NCBI RefSeq assembly: GCF_000969985.1 | Contig: NZ_CP009526.1 | Location: 1,116,001-1,180,000 of the forward strand | Reading direction: 5' to 3' | Origin: Methanosarcina barkeri str. Wiesmoor | Lineage (GTDB): Archaea > Halobacteriota > Methanosarcinia > Methanosarcinales > Methanosarcinaceae | Length of the DNA: 64,000 bases | Shown here: positions 29,632 to 39,402 of the stretch, one piece after another | Layout: each line of letters begins with the position of its first letter | Position numbering within the stretch: the stretch's first letter is position 1 | Position numbers and translations under genes: made by a program | The notes under the pieces: model-generated | The model's database searches: none | Seen by the model: only the letters and a program-made list of their open reading frames with translations | What the model was told of the DNA's origin: nothing

Positions 29632-30087
29632 TCACTTGATTTGATCTTGATACCACCCATAAGTTTCTTTAATTCCATCTTTCAATGACATCCTGGCTTT
29701 CCATCCCAATCCATTCAACTTAGACACATCCATCAACTTCCTTGGAGTTCCATCAGGCTTTGAAGTATCATAATTAATCTTTCCTTCAAACCCTACAATC
29801 TCTTTTATTAATTCCACAAGTTCACTGATTGTAACATCCTCTCCAACCCCTATATTTACAAACTCTCCTACCTCCGAAAAATCATAATTTTCCATCAAAA
29901 ACACACATGTATCAGCCATATCATTCACATGCATGAATTCCCTGAGAGGCTTGCCTGTACCCCACACAACAACTTCAGGTTTGTCATTCACCTTCACTTC
30001 ATGGAACGTCCTTATTAATGCGGGCATCACATGGGAAGTCTCAAGATCAAAATTATCATTAGGTCTATATAGGCAGGTCGGCAGTTT
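29632..30087 (-). pseudogene. Duplicated C-terminal fragment of GDP-L-fucose synthase
   Basis: About 150 C-terminal residues of the fcl gene at 31586-32524, nearly identical (for example YGWYQDQIK against YEWYQDQIK). The copied block also includes downstream non-coding sequence, since ATTTGAAGAGAATACC at 27884 matches 31527. Homology ends at about 30087 within the LPTCLYRPNDNFD segment, where the intact gene has [13 protein letters not shown]. It lacks the Rossmann NADP-binding half and the catalytic Tyr-Lys pair, so it cannot be active. Confidence 0.88.
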
Positions 30088-30104
30088 TTCCAAAATTACT
30101 AGTT

Positions 30105-30205
30105 TTTAGCTGTACTTTTAGTGGGGATGATTGTAAATTATGGCGTTAAGAAAAGAAACACCATCAACCCTTCTCTAAATAAAAAAGTAATGAAGCTATA
30201 CCAGT
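30105..30205 (+). pseudogene. C-terminal remnant of an IS transposase
   Basis: The frame FLAVLLVGMIVNYGVKKRN resembles the C-terminus of the IS4/IS5-type transposase at 53940-54776 (FLTVLLVGVTVNYGINER) but is clearly diverged. It abuts the breakpoint of the duplicated fcl fragment, so an older related IS probably took part in that rearrangement. Bases 30206-30407 contain nothing recognisable. Confidence 0.55.
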
Positions 30206-30407
30206 AAACAAAATCAGAAGAGGAAGAACAAAAAGAAAAATGAAATCGAAAAGCTCTTTAGTTGATAGAACAGTGCAAAAAAGTATTTCCAAGAGATCAA
30301 ATCAAAGAAACCCATATTTGAGAGTTATATTAGTAGCAATAATGAGATTATGAAAAATTTTGGGATAGATTCGAATTAACTGAAAAATATATCCCTAATA
30401 TCTTAAA

Positions 30408-31358
30408 TCACACTCTTCCAAGTAATATCCTTGCTGCGTCCCTAATACTTCTCTCCGACGTATATACCGGCTTCCAGCCCAAACTCTTCATTTTTTTAAT
30501 CCCCAGCTTCATCCTTGGCACGTCGCCTTTCCAACCCCTGTTTCCTCCGGTGTAGATAATTTTAACATTAGAAAGCCCCATCTCTTCCATAACAACTTTT
30601 CCAATCTCTGTGGCACTGATCGTATCCTCAGAGCCAATATTGAAGATATTTACCTTTTCATCACTATTCTCTATTAAAAACAATATAGCTTCAACACATT
30701 CTGACACATGAAGGTAGGATTTTTCCTGCTTGCCATCTCCAAGGATCTCCAGCATATCGGAATTTTTTTGCAGTTTTTGTATAAAGTCAACGGTAATTCC
30801 ATGTGTGCTTCGTGGGCCAACAATATTTGCAAAGCGAAATATCCAAGCTTGCATGTCGAAGGTATGAGAATATGAAGTTATAAGAGCTTCACAGGCCAAT
30901 TTGGAGGCGCCGTAAAGAGATATAGGGATAAGAGGGCCGTAATCTTCTGGAGTAGGGATAATGCTCGCTTCTCCATAAACTGTCGAGGTGGAAGTAAATG
31001 CAATCTTTTTAATATGGTTTTTCCTCATAGCCTCCAGAAGATTATAAGTCGCAAGAATATTCTGATTCAAGTGAACTCTGGTATCCGAAGCTCCGAGCCT
31101 GACATCTGGATTTGCAGCCACATGGCAAACAAGATCAATGCCTCTACAGGCCTCCTCAATTACATCCTGATCAAGAAGATCTCCCTCTATCAGAGTAAAA
31201 TTCGGATTTTCAAGATGATCTTCTATGAATTCCATTTTTCCTGAGCTAAGGTTATCAAAAACAGTAACTCTATTCCCTTTTTCTACAAAACGATCTGTGA
31301 GGTGGCTTCCTATAAAACCGGCTCCTCCTGTCACAAGTATTTTATTTTTTGCAGGCAT
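30408..31358 (-). CDS. NAD-dependent nucleotide-sugar epimerase (extended SDR)
   Basis: A 316-residue extended short-chain dehydrogenase of the GalE-like group. The NAD-binding motif VTGGAGFIGSHL is at residues 9-20. The catalytic Ser/Thr lies in STSTVYGE (about 122) and the YxxxK pair in SLYGASKLACEAL (about 148). The C-terminal substrate domain includes GNRGWKGDVPRM, a common UDP-sugar epimerase feature. It is likely a UDP-glucose/UDP-GlcNAc 4-epimerase, but specificity cannot be read. It follows fcl and gmd on the same strand. Confidence 0.88.
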   Translation of the reverse strand: MPAKNKILVTGGAGFIGSHLTDRFVEKGNRVTVFDNLSSGKMEFIEDHLENPNFTLIEGDLLDQDVIEEACRGIDLVCHVAANPDVRLGASDTRVHLNQNILATYNLLEAMRKNHIKKIAFTSTSTVYGEASIIPTPEDYGPLIPISLYGASKLACEALITSYSHTFDMQAWIFRFANIVGPRSTHGITVDFIQKLQKNSDMLEILGDGKQEKSYLHVSECVEAILFLIENSDEKVNIFNIGSEDTISATEIGKVVMEEMGLSNVKIIYTGGNRGWKGDVPRMKLGIKKMKSLGWKPVYTSERSIRDAARILLGRV

Positions 31359-31585
31359 TGTTTTATCCCTAAATTTTTGCTTAGTTGTTTAATCCAATTT
31401 ATTAATCCTAATTTGACAAATTCTGTTTATTAATTCAGTATTTACTTACAAAAAACACATTCTATTGACACGTTAACTTTTAAAAAAATAAAATATATCA
31501 AAAAACAATAAACACAAGAGATAAATTTGAAGAGAATACCATTTTTATTCTATCAGTTTCCTCATTTATATGCAATCAAAACCTT

Positions 31586-32524
31586 TCACTTGATTTGATC
31601 TTGATACCACTCATAAGTTTCTTTAATTCCATCTTTCAATGACATCCTGGCTTTCCATCCCAATCCATTCAACCTCGAAACATCCATCAACTTCCTTGGA
31701 GTTCCATCAGGCTTTGAAGTATCATAATTAATCTTTCCTTCAAACCCTACAATCTCCTTTATTAATTTTACAAGTTCACTGATTGTAACATCTTCTCCAA
31801 CACCTATATTTACAAACTCTCCTACCTCAGAAAAATCATAATTTTCCATCAAAAATACACATGCATCAGCCATATCATCCACATGCATGAACTCCCTGAG
31901 AGGCTTGCCTGTACCCCACACAACAACTTCAGGTTTGTTATTCACCTTTGCTTCATGGAACTTCCTTATCAATGCAGGCATCACATGGGAAGTTTCAAGG
32001 TCAAAATTATCATTAGGTCCATAGAGGTTCGTCGGCATTACAGAAATGAAATTAGTTCCATACTGATGGTTGTAATGTTTGCAGAGCCTTATGCCTGCTA
32101 TTTTTGCAATTGCATAGGCTTCATTTGTCTCTTCAAGGGAGCCAGTCAATAGATATTCTTCCTTGAGAGGCTGAGGGGCGAGTTTTGGATAAATACAGGA
32201 AGAGCCAAGGAAAAGCAGCTTTTCCACACCACATTTGTAGGCAGCATGGATAATATTTGATTCAATCATCAGGTTTTCGTAGATGAATTCAGCGGGATAG
32301 GTGCTGTTGGCAAGGATTCCGCCCACTTTTGCTGCGGCTAAGAAGACATATTCAGGCTTTTCCTGTTCGAAGAATTTATTTACAGCTTGCTGGTTTGTAA
32401 GATCTAGTTCTTTATGGGTACGAAAAATAAGGTTGGTGTAGCCTTTTGATTCAAGTTTTCTTTTGAGGGCTGAACCTACAAGGCCCCTATGTCCGGCTAC
32501 GTAAATTTTTGATTCTTTTTCCAT
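31586..32524 (-). CDS. fcl: GDP-L-fucose synthase
   Basis: NADPH-dependent 3,5-epimerase/4-reductase that converts GDP-4-keto-6-deoxymannose to GDP-L-fucose. The 312 residues begin with the NADP motif [12 protein letters not shown]. The catalytic region has [14 protein letters not shown] and [15 protein letters not shown] (YxxxK), then the family-specific [13 protein letters not shown] and [16 protein letters not shown] (catalytic Cys/His region of the family: GSSC and the ETSHV His). It lies just downstream of gmd on the same strand (53 bp). A truncated second copy lies at 29632-30087. Confidence 0.96.
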   Translation of the reverse strand: MEKESKIYVAGHRGLVGSALKRKLESKGYTNLIFRTHKELDLTNQQAVNKFFEQEKPEYVFLAAAKVGGILANSTYPAEFIYENLMIESNIIHAAYKCGVEKLLFLGSSCIYPKLAPQPLKEEYLLTGSLEETNEAYAIAKIAGIRLCKHYNHQYGTNFISVMPTNLYGPNDNFDLETSHVMPALIRKFHEAKVNNKPEVVVWGTGKPLREFMHVDDMADACVFLMENYDFSEVGEFVNIGVGEDVTISELVKLIKEIVGFEGKINYDTSKPDGTPRKLMDVSRLNGLGWKARMSLKDGIKETYEWYQDQIK

Positions 32525-32577
32525 TCTATCGCCTTTATTTTAAAAAAATTTTACTTTTTGAGGTACTGTTCTGAAAT

Positions 32578-33699
32578 TTACAAACTCCTGATATCTAATT
32601 CTGATTTTATTGACTCTTCCTCAGTTTCCTGACTGGAAGCTAATTTCTCTGCAGGATAACTTTTCAGGACTTCTTCTTCATCGGACTTTACCATCATCTT
32701 TACCAGTTCTTCCAGTCTGACTTTTGGTTGCCAGCCAAGTTTTCTTCTGGCTTTTGATGAATCGCCAATCAACATTTCTACTTCAGTGGGTCTATAATAC
32801 TCAGGATCTACTTCAACTAAGATTTTATTTGTAAGGGCATCGATTCCGACTTCTTCTTCTCCTTTTCCCTGCCAGATTATATCGATTCCGAGTTCTTTAA
32901 ACACAAGTTCAATAAATTCTCGGACTGAGTGAGTTTCGCCCGTTGCTATAACGTAATCGTCGGGCTCTTCTTGCTGGAGCATCAGCCACATGGCTTCTAC
33001 ATAGTCTTTTGCAAAACCCCAGTCTCTTTTTGAATCAAGGTTTCCAAGGTAAAGCCTATCCTGCATGCCGTATTTTATCCTTGTAGCCGCCATTGTGATT
33101 TTTCTTGTCACAAAAGTCTCACCACGGATTGGAGATTCATGGTTGAAAAGGATTCCATTACATGCAAAAATACCATAGGCTTCCCGGTAGTTGACTGTAA
33201 TCCAGTATGCGTACAGTTTGGCTGCGGCATACGGGCTTCTTGGGTAAAAAGGAGTAGTTTCTTTCTGGGGGACCTCCTGGACTTTCCCATAGAGTTCACT
33301 GGTAGAAGCCTGGTAAAATCTTGTTTTCTTTTCAAAACCCAGGATGCGGATAGCCTCTAGTAGTCTGAGAGTTCCTATAGCATCAGAATTTGCCGTATAC
33401 TCTGGAGTCTCAAAAGATACCTGAACGTGGCTCTGGGCTGCAAGATTGTATATTTCATCAGGCTGAACTTCCTGGATTATGCGGATCAGATTGGTAGAAT
33501 CTGTCAAATCCCCATAGTGCATGAAAAAATTAACATTTCTCTCATGGGGGTCTTTGTAAAGATGATCAATTCTTGCCGTGTTAAAAGAAGAAGATCGCCG
33601 CTTGATTCCATGCACAATGTATCCCTTTTCGAGTAATAATTCGGCAAGATAAGCGCCATCCTGACCTGTAATTCCAGTTATTAATGCAACTTTGGACAA
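32578..33699 (-). CDS. gmd: GDP-mannose 4,6-dehydratase
   Basis: First step from GDP-mannose to GDP-L-fucose (or GDP-rhamnose). The 373-residue protein has the glycine motif [17 protein letters not shown], a [15 protein letters not shown] loop, [15 protein letters not shown] and [20 protein letters not shown] with the YxxxK pair, and the C-terminal [13 protein letters not shown] signature. The length is slightly more than usual because of an acidic tail. It is the first gene of the gmd-fcl unit. Confidence 0.97.
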   Translation of the reverse strand: MSKVALITGITGQDGAYLAELLLEKGYIVHGIKRRSSSFNTARIDHLYKDPHERNVNFFMHYGDLTDSTNLIRIIQEVQPDEIYNLAAQSHVQVSFETPEYTANSDAIGTLRLLEAIRILGFEKKTRFYQASTSELYGKVQEVPQKETTPFYPRSPYAAAKLYAYWITVNYREAYGIFACNGILFNHESPIRGETFVTRKITMAATRIKYGMQDRLYLGNLDSKRDWGFAKDYVEAMWLMLQQEEPDDYVIATGETHSVREFIELVFKELGIDIIWQGKGEEEVGIDALTNKILVEVDPEYYRPTEVEMLIGDSSKARRKLGWQPKVRLEELVKMMVKSDEEEVLKSYPAEKLASSQETEEESIKSELDIRSL

Positions 33700-34284
33700 A
33701 CTATTTTCCTCTACTTCGTTAAAAATTATAAAAATTAATCTATTAAATTTCTAGTCTTGTGCTGCGAATAATTTCACCCATCATAATTTCATCTTGTCTT
33801 CATCGGAAACTCTGTTTTCCCTCTTAATTTTTAACAAATTACATTTATTAATTATTTAAATACATTGGTTTGCATTTATTACTTCTGCTTCTAGTTTTTT
33901 CTGACTATCTGTTCTTAATTTTTGGTTATATTTTTATAAATAATTTCCTAATACAATTGTTTAGATAAATTCTATTAAAAACAAAAACTTTTCCGAAATT
34001 TTACTGAAAAATTGTATTTTAAGTGCAAATTATGAGATTACTTTTTAGAAAGTGGGACAACTTTCTGGAGATTTGATACTTATTATTTAGGATTTGAGGT
34101 TTTGCCAAAATTGACGAAAACGCATTAAATGCAAAAAAATGGACTACAATTGCTTATTTGATCAAAAATTACATTTGATGCCTTTAAAATCGCACCATGA
34201 AATGTCGCTGAATACAAAATTTAATTATAAAAATTTAATTAATGTTATATTCATATATAATATTAACACTTAATGCAATCTTTT
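33700..34284. other. AT-rich spacer upstream of gmd
   Basis: No gene recognised. It presumably contains the promoter of gmd on the minus strand. Sequence becomes recognisable again at the decayed repeat starting about 34285. Confidence 0.4.
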
Positions 34285-34950
34285 TTCAAATCTTTGTAAT
34301 AAATTTGAATATCTCAGTAGCAAACTTAGTTATTTTTTAACTTTGTATATGTCGACTCAATTTGAATTCTCGATTTAGAGAGACAAATTTGTTGAAATTT
34401 TCTCTGTAAAAATTATTAAACTTGTTATAAATGACAGGGAGTTAAATCAAAAAAAATTAAAAGATAAATTAGTCAGTTACTAACTAGGTTGTGCTGATAT
34501 TCCGGCAGAAGTTTTAATCCCGAGTCTATCCTTTTAATGATCCTGTTGCTCTGACCTTTACTTTTATGGCTTTGACAGGAGTCTTATTGCATTTGATAGC
34601 AGGACTAATGAATGCTGTAAAAAGACCGTAATTCCGACCGAAGTTGCCTGACCAACCATTGTGTTTTTCCTCCGGCTTTTCTTCATTTCTTCAGATGTTG
34701 CCGCAAGTGTTCTCAAGTTGTGGATATTTCGGAAAATACTATTCCAAATACGGATTTCATTTGTAAAATCTCCAAGAAGATGCCGTAAGGTTTGCAGGAT
34801 AACTTTTTTGGAATCTCAATTTATACTTTACGAGAGGTCTTATAATGGAAATTTATATTTATGGAGCTATATTTCCAGGCTTTTAGTAAAATCACTTAAA
34901 ATTTATGTTCTGTTTTACAAAGAGGATGACCAATAACATCATTACCCAAT
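34285..34950 (+). repeat. Decayed ~670-bp duplicated segment, copy 2
   Basis: Matches 27020-27715. Around 34545-34632 a frame reads FMALTGVLLHLIAGLMNAVK and stops, resembling the last membrane helix of the GT2 at 35870-36115 (FMALTGILLHSISAIL). This suggests a degraded GT2 gene end plus downstream DNA. An apparent 91-codon frame at 34661 lies within the repeat and is not conserved in copy 1. Confidence 0.7.
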
Positions 34951-35129
34951 TATTAGCATTTGCCGAAATAATTTCAGTAAATTTATATTATGGTTTTTCA
35001 TATTAGTCTCCAAAAAGTTAATATTACAGTATATATTACACACTTATAATATTATCGGAATTAGATGACCTTTCAGGTTCATACGCAAATTCACTTAAAA
35101 TTGTATACTATCAGAGGGGGTCACCCAAA

Positions 35130-35873
35130 TTGAGCAAAGAACGACTAGCGGGCAAGAGTGCCAAGTGCACAGCCCAAAAACAAAGCATGTGTGTGAAGAA
35201 CACAGCCCCGCAAAATGTCGTGGTGATCCTTCCTGACTATAATGACGAAGTTTCCATCGGAAGTGTAGTCCTGCTTACCAGATACTATGCTGACAGCGTA
35301 ATCGTGGTCGATGATGACAGCCCGAATAGGACAGCAGAAATTGCAAGTAAAGCAGGAGCCGAGGTAATTGTTCATGAGGTAAACAAAAGGAAAGGGGCAA
35401 CCCTCAAGACCGTCTTTGCGGCTATATACGACCTGGGTGCAGATATTATAGTTACCATGGACTCTATAGTTACCATGGACTCCAATAGTCACCATAACCC
35501 AGCCGAAATCCCGAAGCTTTTCGGTCCTATTATTATAGGTAAAGCCGATATGGCCAACGGTAGCAGGTATTTAAATGGCCTGGACAAGTATACTCTTTCC
35601 TATTGCCGTGTCGGTCAGAATATTCTTGACGGGGTTACCAAGCTAAACTCCGGGCTTCAGATTACCGATTCCCAGAGCGGCTTTCGTGCCTTTTCAGCCT
35701 TAACAAAAGATATTTTTCGCTTCAAAGCTCAGAAAATGTCTATAGAAAGCGAAATGCTGACAGACGCAGGCAAACCTGGTCTTCGTATAGTCGGAGTTGA
35801 AATTGGAGTCCGATATGACGTTGACTGTTCAACTGTAAACCCGATAAAACACGGCTTTGGAGTTTTCTTATGA
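35130..35873 (+). CDS. Family 2 glycosyltransferase, catalytic domain (DPM-synthase type), altered active site
   Basis: A GT-A domain of 247 residues related to the tandem GT2 at 9667. Motifs: VVILPDYNDEVSIGSVVL, IVVDDDSPNRTAEIA, HEVNKRKGATLKTVF, then a perfect 18-bp tandem duplication (35447-35464 and 35465-35482) that repeats IVTMDS. Where active members have DADGQH(N/D)P this protein has DSNSHHNP, so the metal-binding DxD is degenerate. The later DSQSGFRAFS motif is normal. The frame ends at 35873, where the membrane anchor would begin. It may be inactive. Confidence 0.75.
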   Translation: MSKERLAGKSAKCTAQKQSMCVKNTAPQNVVVILPDYNDEVSIGSVVLLTRYYADSVIVVDDDSPNRTAEIASKAGAEVIVHEVNKRKGATLKTVFAAIYDLGADIIVTMDSIVTMDSNSHHNPAEIPKLFGPIIIGKADMANGSRYLNGLDKYTLSYCRVGQNILDGVTKLNSGLQITDSQSGFRAFSALTKDIFRFKAQKMSIESEMLTDAGKPGLRIVGVEIGVRYDVDCSTVNPIKHGFGVFL

Positions 35874-36115
35874 TTTTAAAAGATATCGAATTGAACAAGC
35901 CTTTTTACTACCTTACAGTCCCGGGATTGATTCTTGGAATAAGCAGTTTTGTTATGGACACTTTTTTCGTACAGGATTTCACGATGGGAAAAAATTTGTA
36001 TTTCGGGCCTACCATGCTCATGATTCTGTTTATTATCGTAGGGAGTTTCATGGCTTTGACAGGTATCTTGCTGCATTCGATATCTGCCATTTTGGAGGAT
36101 GTGAATACAGTTTAA
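35870..36115 (+). CDS. Membrane-anchor part of the GT2 (separate frame, ATGA overlap)
   Basis: Two hydrophobic segments (TVPGLILGISSFVMDTFFV and MLMILFIIVGSFMALTGILL) after DIELNKPFYYL, which in intact relatives follows directly after the catalytic domain. Here it sits in a different frame with an ATG overlapping the upstream TGA. This is either a natural two-part arrangement with translational coupling or, more likely, a frameshift (1 base lost or 2 gained in GTTTTCTTATG). Confidence 0.7.
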   Translation: MILKDIELNKPFYYLTVPGLILGISSFVMDTFFVQDFTMGKNLYFGPTMLMILFIIVGSFMALTGILLHSISAILEDVNTV

Positions 36116-36189
36116 ACTGTGATGAATTATTTCTTAAAAACTTTTAGACTAACTCTTTATTTATTATTCTCTTTATAGCAGGTAATTCA

Positions 36190-37356
36190 ATGAAACTATT
36201 GGCGTTTGTTTCTACTATCGACTTAAAATACGGACTTGGGTGTACACCCTCATGGTGGCAGTTACTGAAGGCTCTCCATGAGACAGGAAACGAAGTTATA
36301 GTAGTCCCTTACCTTGGAGGAGCAGTGGAAAGTCTCTGGTGGAGAACATATGAAAATTCGTGTAAATTTGAGAGTATTCTTTATAACAACTTCCTGAAAT
36401 CCCATAGAAAAGTTGCTGATCCTTCAAAAACCAAGGTGTTTCTTTCTACCATAACTAAAAACTTAATCAATCTTGATATCAAGCCCAAGATAAAAAAGCA
36501 ACTCACGGACATTATAACTAAAGAAAAAGATATTGATTTTATTCTTTTTATGAATATTCCCCTTAACCACATCACAGGAATTCCTTCTGAGTTAAAAACA
36601 GAATTCGGGATTCCATGCCTTTATTATGATGGAGATATGCCTACAATCCTTCCCAAGTATGCGGTGTCACGTGGATTTAAGTTTAACTACTATGTGAATT
36701 CGGATCTTTCAGAGTATGATGCTTTTTTTGTCAATTCAAAAGGAGTTATAGAAGACCTCAAGGAAGCTGGTGCAAAAAACGTTACTCCATTGTATTATGC
36801 AGCAGACGCAGATCTTTTTGCCCCTGTAAATGTTGAGCAGACTATTGATGTCTCATTCTATGGTCACGGAAGTGGATTAAGGGAAGAATGGATGACAAAT
36901 ATGATCACAAATCCTAGTAAAAGGCTGCCTGACGTAAATTTCTCAGTAGGGGGTGGTAACTTCGGAATTGACATGGGGAATGCAAAGCTTATTGGCCCGG
37001 TTTCCTATAGCGCATTCCGCGAATTCTGCTGCAAAAGTAAGATCAACCTGAATATTACCAGGTGGTCTCATACAAATATATATGCCTCTGCTACAGCCAG
37101 GCCATTTGAACTTGCAGCTTACGGAGCCTGCATAGTTTCCCAGCCTTACAAAGGGATAGAAGATTGGTTTGAAGTTGGAAAAGAGATTATTGTTGTCAAT
37201 AGTGAAGATGAAGCTGTAGAAACCTATGAATGGTTATTATCCTCTGATGAAGAAAGGCTGAAGATCGGTGAAAGGGCGAGGCAGAGAATTCTGAAGGACC
37301 ATACATACAGGCATAGGGCTAAAACGATTATTGACGTGTGCAAATTGTGCAACTGA
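36190..37356 (+). CDS. CgeB-like glycosyltransferase (GT-B)
   Basis: A 388-residue protein resembling the CgeB/DUF3880 plus Glyco_trans_1_2 arrangement. The N-terminal half contains YDAFFVNSKGVIEDLKEAG and YYAADADLFAP, which bridges to the second Rossmann domain. The C-terminal half has VSFYGHGSGLREEW, the conserved KINLNITR, then ATARPFELAAYGACIVSQ and the closing RARQRILKDHTYRHRA, all typical of CgeB-like transferases. It starts 75 bp after the GT2 anchor and is followed within 10 bp by an acyltransferase, so it heads a compact unit. Confidence 0.82.
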   Translation: MKLLAFVSTIDLKYGLGCTPSWWQLLKALHETGNEVIVVPYLGGAVESLWWRTYENSCKFESILYNNFLKSHRKVADPSKTKVFLSTITKNLINLDIKPKIKKQLTDIITKEKDIDFILFMNIPLNHITGIPSELKTEFGIPCLYYDGDMPTILPKYAVSRGFKFNYYVNSDLSEYDAFFVNSKGVIEDLKEAGAKNVTPLYYAADADLFAPVNVEQTIDVSFYGHGSGLREEWMTNMITNPSKRLPDVNFSVGGGNFGIDMGNAKLIGPVSYSAFREFCCKSKINLNITRWSHTNIYASATARPFELAAYGACIVSQPYKGIEDWFEVGKEIIVVNSEDEAVETYEWLLSSDEERLKIGERARQRILKDHTYRHRAKTIIDVCKLCN

Positions 37357-37366
37357 TGTGATTTAT

Positions 37367-38041
37367 ATGGCTGAGAGACAAAACGAAAGAGACGACCGTC
37401 AAAAGTTAAAAAATATTAGCTTTGCTAAGAAAATCTTGCTAGGTCTTTCAATGTATGTTCCCTCATCTACATTCAAAAAAATAGTGTTGAAATTGCTGGG
37501 TGCACATATCGGCAAAAATGTATACTTTGGTCCTGGATCTCTTGTTCTTTCCAATGATTACAGTAGTGTTTATATTGAAAACAATGTTTTTGTGGCTCCA
37601 GGTGTGTTAATAAATGTAAATAATTTTACAGTCGGGGAAAATTCACATCTTGGGTATCAGTGTTTAATGGTAGGGGAGTCCCTCAAGATCGGATCCAGAT
37701 GCAATATCAGCAACCGAACATTTATAGAATGTTCCTATTCTCCAATACTCATTGAAGATGATGTAACTATTGGTGGATGTGCTATGGTTTCAACTCATGA
37801 TGGCTCTTACAGGCAGGTTTATGGTCTTGAAATGAAAGCTGCTCCTATCTATATTAGATCAAAAGCTTTTATTGGCAACAATGCTATCATTTTGCCTGGA
37901 ATTGAAATCGGTAGAAAAGTTATTGTTGGAGCGGGTGCTGTCGTAACAAAAAATGCGGTGGCAAATTCAGTAATATGTGGAGTCCCTGCTGACAAAATTA
38001 GAACTATGGAGGTTTCAAATGAAAATATTACAGGTAACTAA
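37367..38041 (+). CDS. Hexapeptide-repeat O-acyltransferase
   Basis: A left-handed beta-helix acetyltransferase. Repeats: LGAHIGKNVYFGPGSLVL, VYIENNVFVAPGVLI, then ILIEDDVTIGGCAMVSTHDGSYRQ containing the catalytic-type His, and AFIGNNAIILPGIEIG followed by VIVGAGAVVTKNAVANSVICG and a terminal GVPADKIR. I chose the ATG at 37367 (MAERQNERDD) because upstream codons overlap the CgeB-like gene without a better ribosome-binding site. It overlaps the next GT4 gene by 23 bases. Confidence 0.88.
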   Translation: MAERQNERDDRQKLKNISFAKKILLGLSMYVPSSTFKKIVLKLLGAHIGKNVYFGPGSLVLSNDYSSVYIENNVFVAPGVLINVNNFTVGENSHLGYQCLMVGESLKIGSRCNISNRTFIECSYSPILIEDDVTIGGCAMVSTHDGSYRQVYGLEMKAAPIYIRSKAFIGNNAIILPGIEIGRKVIVGAGAVVTKNAVANSVICGVPADKIRTMEVSNENITGN

Positions 38042-39197
38042 TTTTTTCAAACCCTCTTGGGAAGCAGGTGGAATTGCAAGGGTTGCCTATGAAATTTCAA
38101 AAAATTTAGTACAACAGGGCCATGAAGTAACAGTTTTTACTACCGATGGATTTAAATCGAGGCTGAAAACTATTAAGAACAAGCCTGTTAATGTAGATGG
38201 AATAAATACCTATTATTTCCGAAATCTGTCTAATTATTTAACAAAACGCAATATTGTCATCCCTTATTATTTACCTTTTATCGCTAGAATAAAAATTCAG
38301 GATTTTGATGTTATCCATATTCATGAGCATCGGACATTGCTTGCAGTAATCGTTCATTATTATTCAAAAAAGTATAATATTCCATATGTGTTACAAGCTC
38401 ATGGAACACTTCCAAACACTATTGGTAAACAGAATCTAAAAAAGATATTTGATGTTTTATGGGGAAATAAAATATTAAAGGATGCATCTAAGCTGATTTC
38501 AGTATCCAATACAGAAGTTGATCAATATTTACAAATGAATGTCCCTATTGAAAAAATGGTCATTATTCCAAATGGTATAGATGTTGATTCATTATCTAGC
38601 TTACCTGAAAAAGGTAGTTTTAGAGCTAGGTACCATATTAATCAAAAGCATGCGATATTGTATTTAGGAAGGTTACATAAAATAAAAGGTGTTGATTTTC
38701 TACTCCGGTCTTTTGTAGAGTTGGTTAAAGATATCGACGATTCTGTATTGATATTAGCTGGTCCGGATGACGGTTATAAAGATAAAGCGAAAGAACAAAT
38801 ACGTGAGTTTGGTTTAGAAAAAAAGGTTATTTTTACTGGATATATGGGACCAATGGATAAAATTTCAGCTTATTTGGATGCTGATATCTTAGTTTATCCC
38901 TCTTCTTTCGAAATATTCGGGCTTGTTCCATTTGAGGCAATAATGTCTGGCACTCCTGTAATAGTTACTGATGACTGTGGGTGTAGCGAATTTATAAAAA
39001 GAGCTTCTTGTGGGTACTTAGTTAAATATGGGGATGTAACTGATTTTAAATGCAAAATGAGACTAATGCTTGAAAATCCTGAAATTGGGAACAAATTTGT
39101 TGAGAATGGGCAAAAATATATTACAAATAATTTAACTTGGCCACTAATTTGTAAAAAAATGGAGACCCTTTATGAGAATTGTATTTACAAAGTTTGA
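38019..39197 (+). CDS. Family 4 glycosyltransferase
   Basis: A GT-B transferase starting at the ATG at 38019, with GGAGGT 7 bases upstream. The N-terminus QVTNFFKPSWEAGGIARVAY carries the GT4 glycine loop; the acceptor domain has AHGTLPNTIGKQ. The donor domain shows YLGRLHKIKGVDFLLRSFV, VIFTGYMGPMDKISAYLDAD, and the E-x7-E signature FEIFGLVPFEAIMSGTPVI. It is translationally coupled to the acyltransferase upstream. Sugar specificity is unknown. Confidence 0.9.
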   Translation: MKILQVTNFFKPSWEAGGIARVAYEISKNLVQQGHEVTVFTTDGFKSRLKTIKNKPVNVDGINTYYFRNLSNYLTKRNIVIPYYLPFIARIKIQDFDVIHIHEHRTLLAVIVHYYSKKYNIPYVLQAHGTLPNTIGKQNLKKIFDVLWGNKILKDASKLISVSNTEVDQYLQMNVPIEKMVIIPNGIDVDSLSSLPEKGSFRARYHINQKHAILYLGRLHKIKGVDFLLRSFVELVKDIDDSVLILAGPDDGYKDKAKEQIREFGLEKKVIFTGYMGPMDKISAYLDADILVYPSSFEIFGLVPFEAIMSGTPVIVTDDCGCSEFIKRASCGYLVKYGDVTDFKCKMRLMLENPEIGNKFVENGQKYITNNLTWPLICKKMETLYENCIYKV

Positions 39198-39211
39198 ATA
39201 TACTACAATTT

Positions 39212-39243
39212 ATCTCGAGATAGCTAGAAGACCGAGATCTCGA
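39212..39243 (+). terminator. Hairpin downstream of the GT4 gene
   Basis: CTCGAGAT and ATCTCGAG form a perfect 8-bp inverted repeat around a 16-base loop, 15 bp after the stop codon. No T-run follows, so it may be an mRNA 3'-end structure and not a classical terminator. Confidence 0.4.
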
Positions 39244-39263
39244 GTTTCTAATTGATATTCATA

Positions 39264-39375
39264 CGTTTTCGGTTAGTGAGGAATCGCAAGTTACATTATT
39301 CCATTTAAATTCCACCTAAGGTACAAAATCGATAGCTTTCAGGCAAGAAAATTCTCCAACCGATGACAATGAATT
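39264..39375 (-). repeat. Non-coding repeat, copy 1 (inverted relative to 43857-44181)
   Basis: CGGTTAGTGAGGAATCG at the left and a ~60-bp block containing AATCGATAGCTTTCAGGCAA at the right recur in reverse complement at 44157-44181 and 43857-43916. The two copies bracket the three genes between them. Copy 1 lacks most of the interior. Confidence 0.65.
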
Positions 39376-39402
39376 GAATACTGGACAAACAAAGGAATAT
39401 AC

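Noticed and set aside
30105-30205. Part of the near-identical 1.25-kb IS
   Set aside because: The similarity to its transposase C-terminus is clear but diverged, and the IS ends are not present, so it is an older relative.
34661-34936. 91-codon open frame
   Set aside because: It lies in the decayed repeat, and the matching region of the other copy (27411-27690) is interrupted, so the frame is not conserved.
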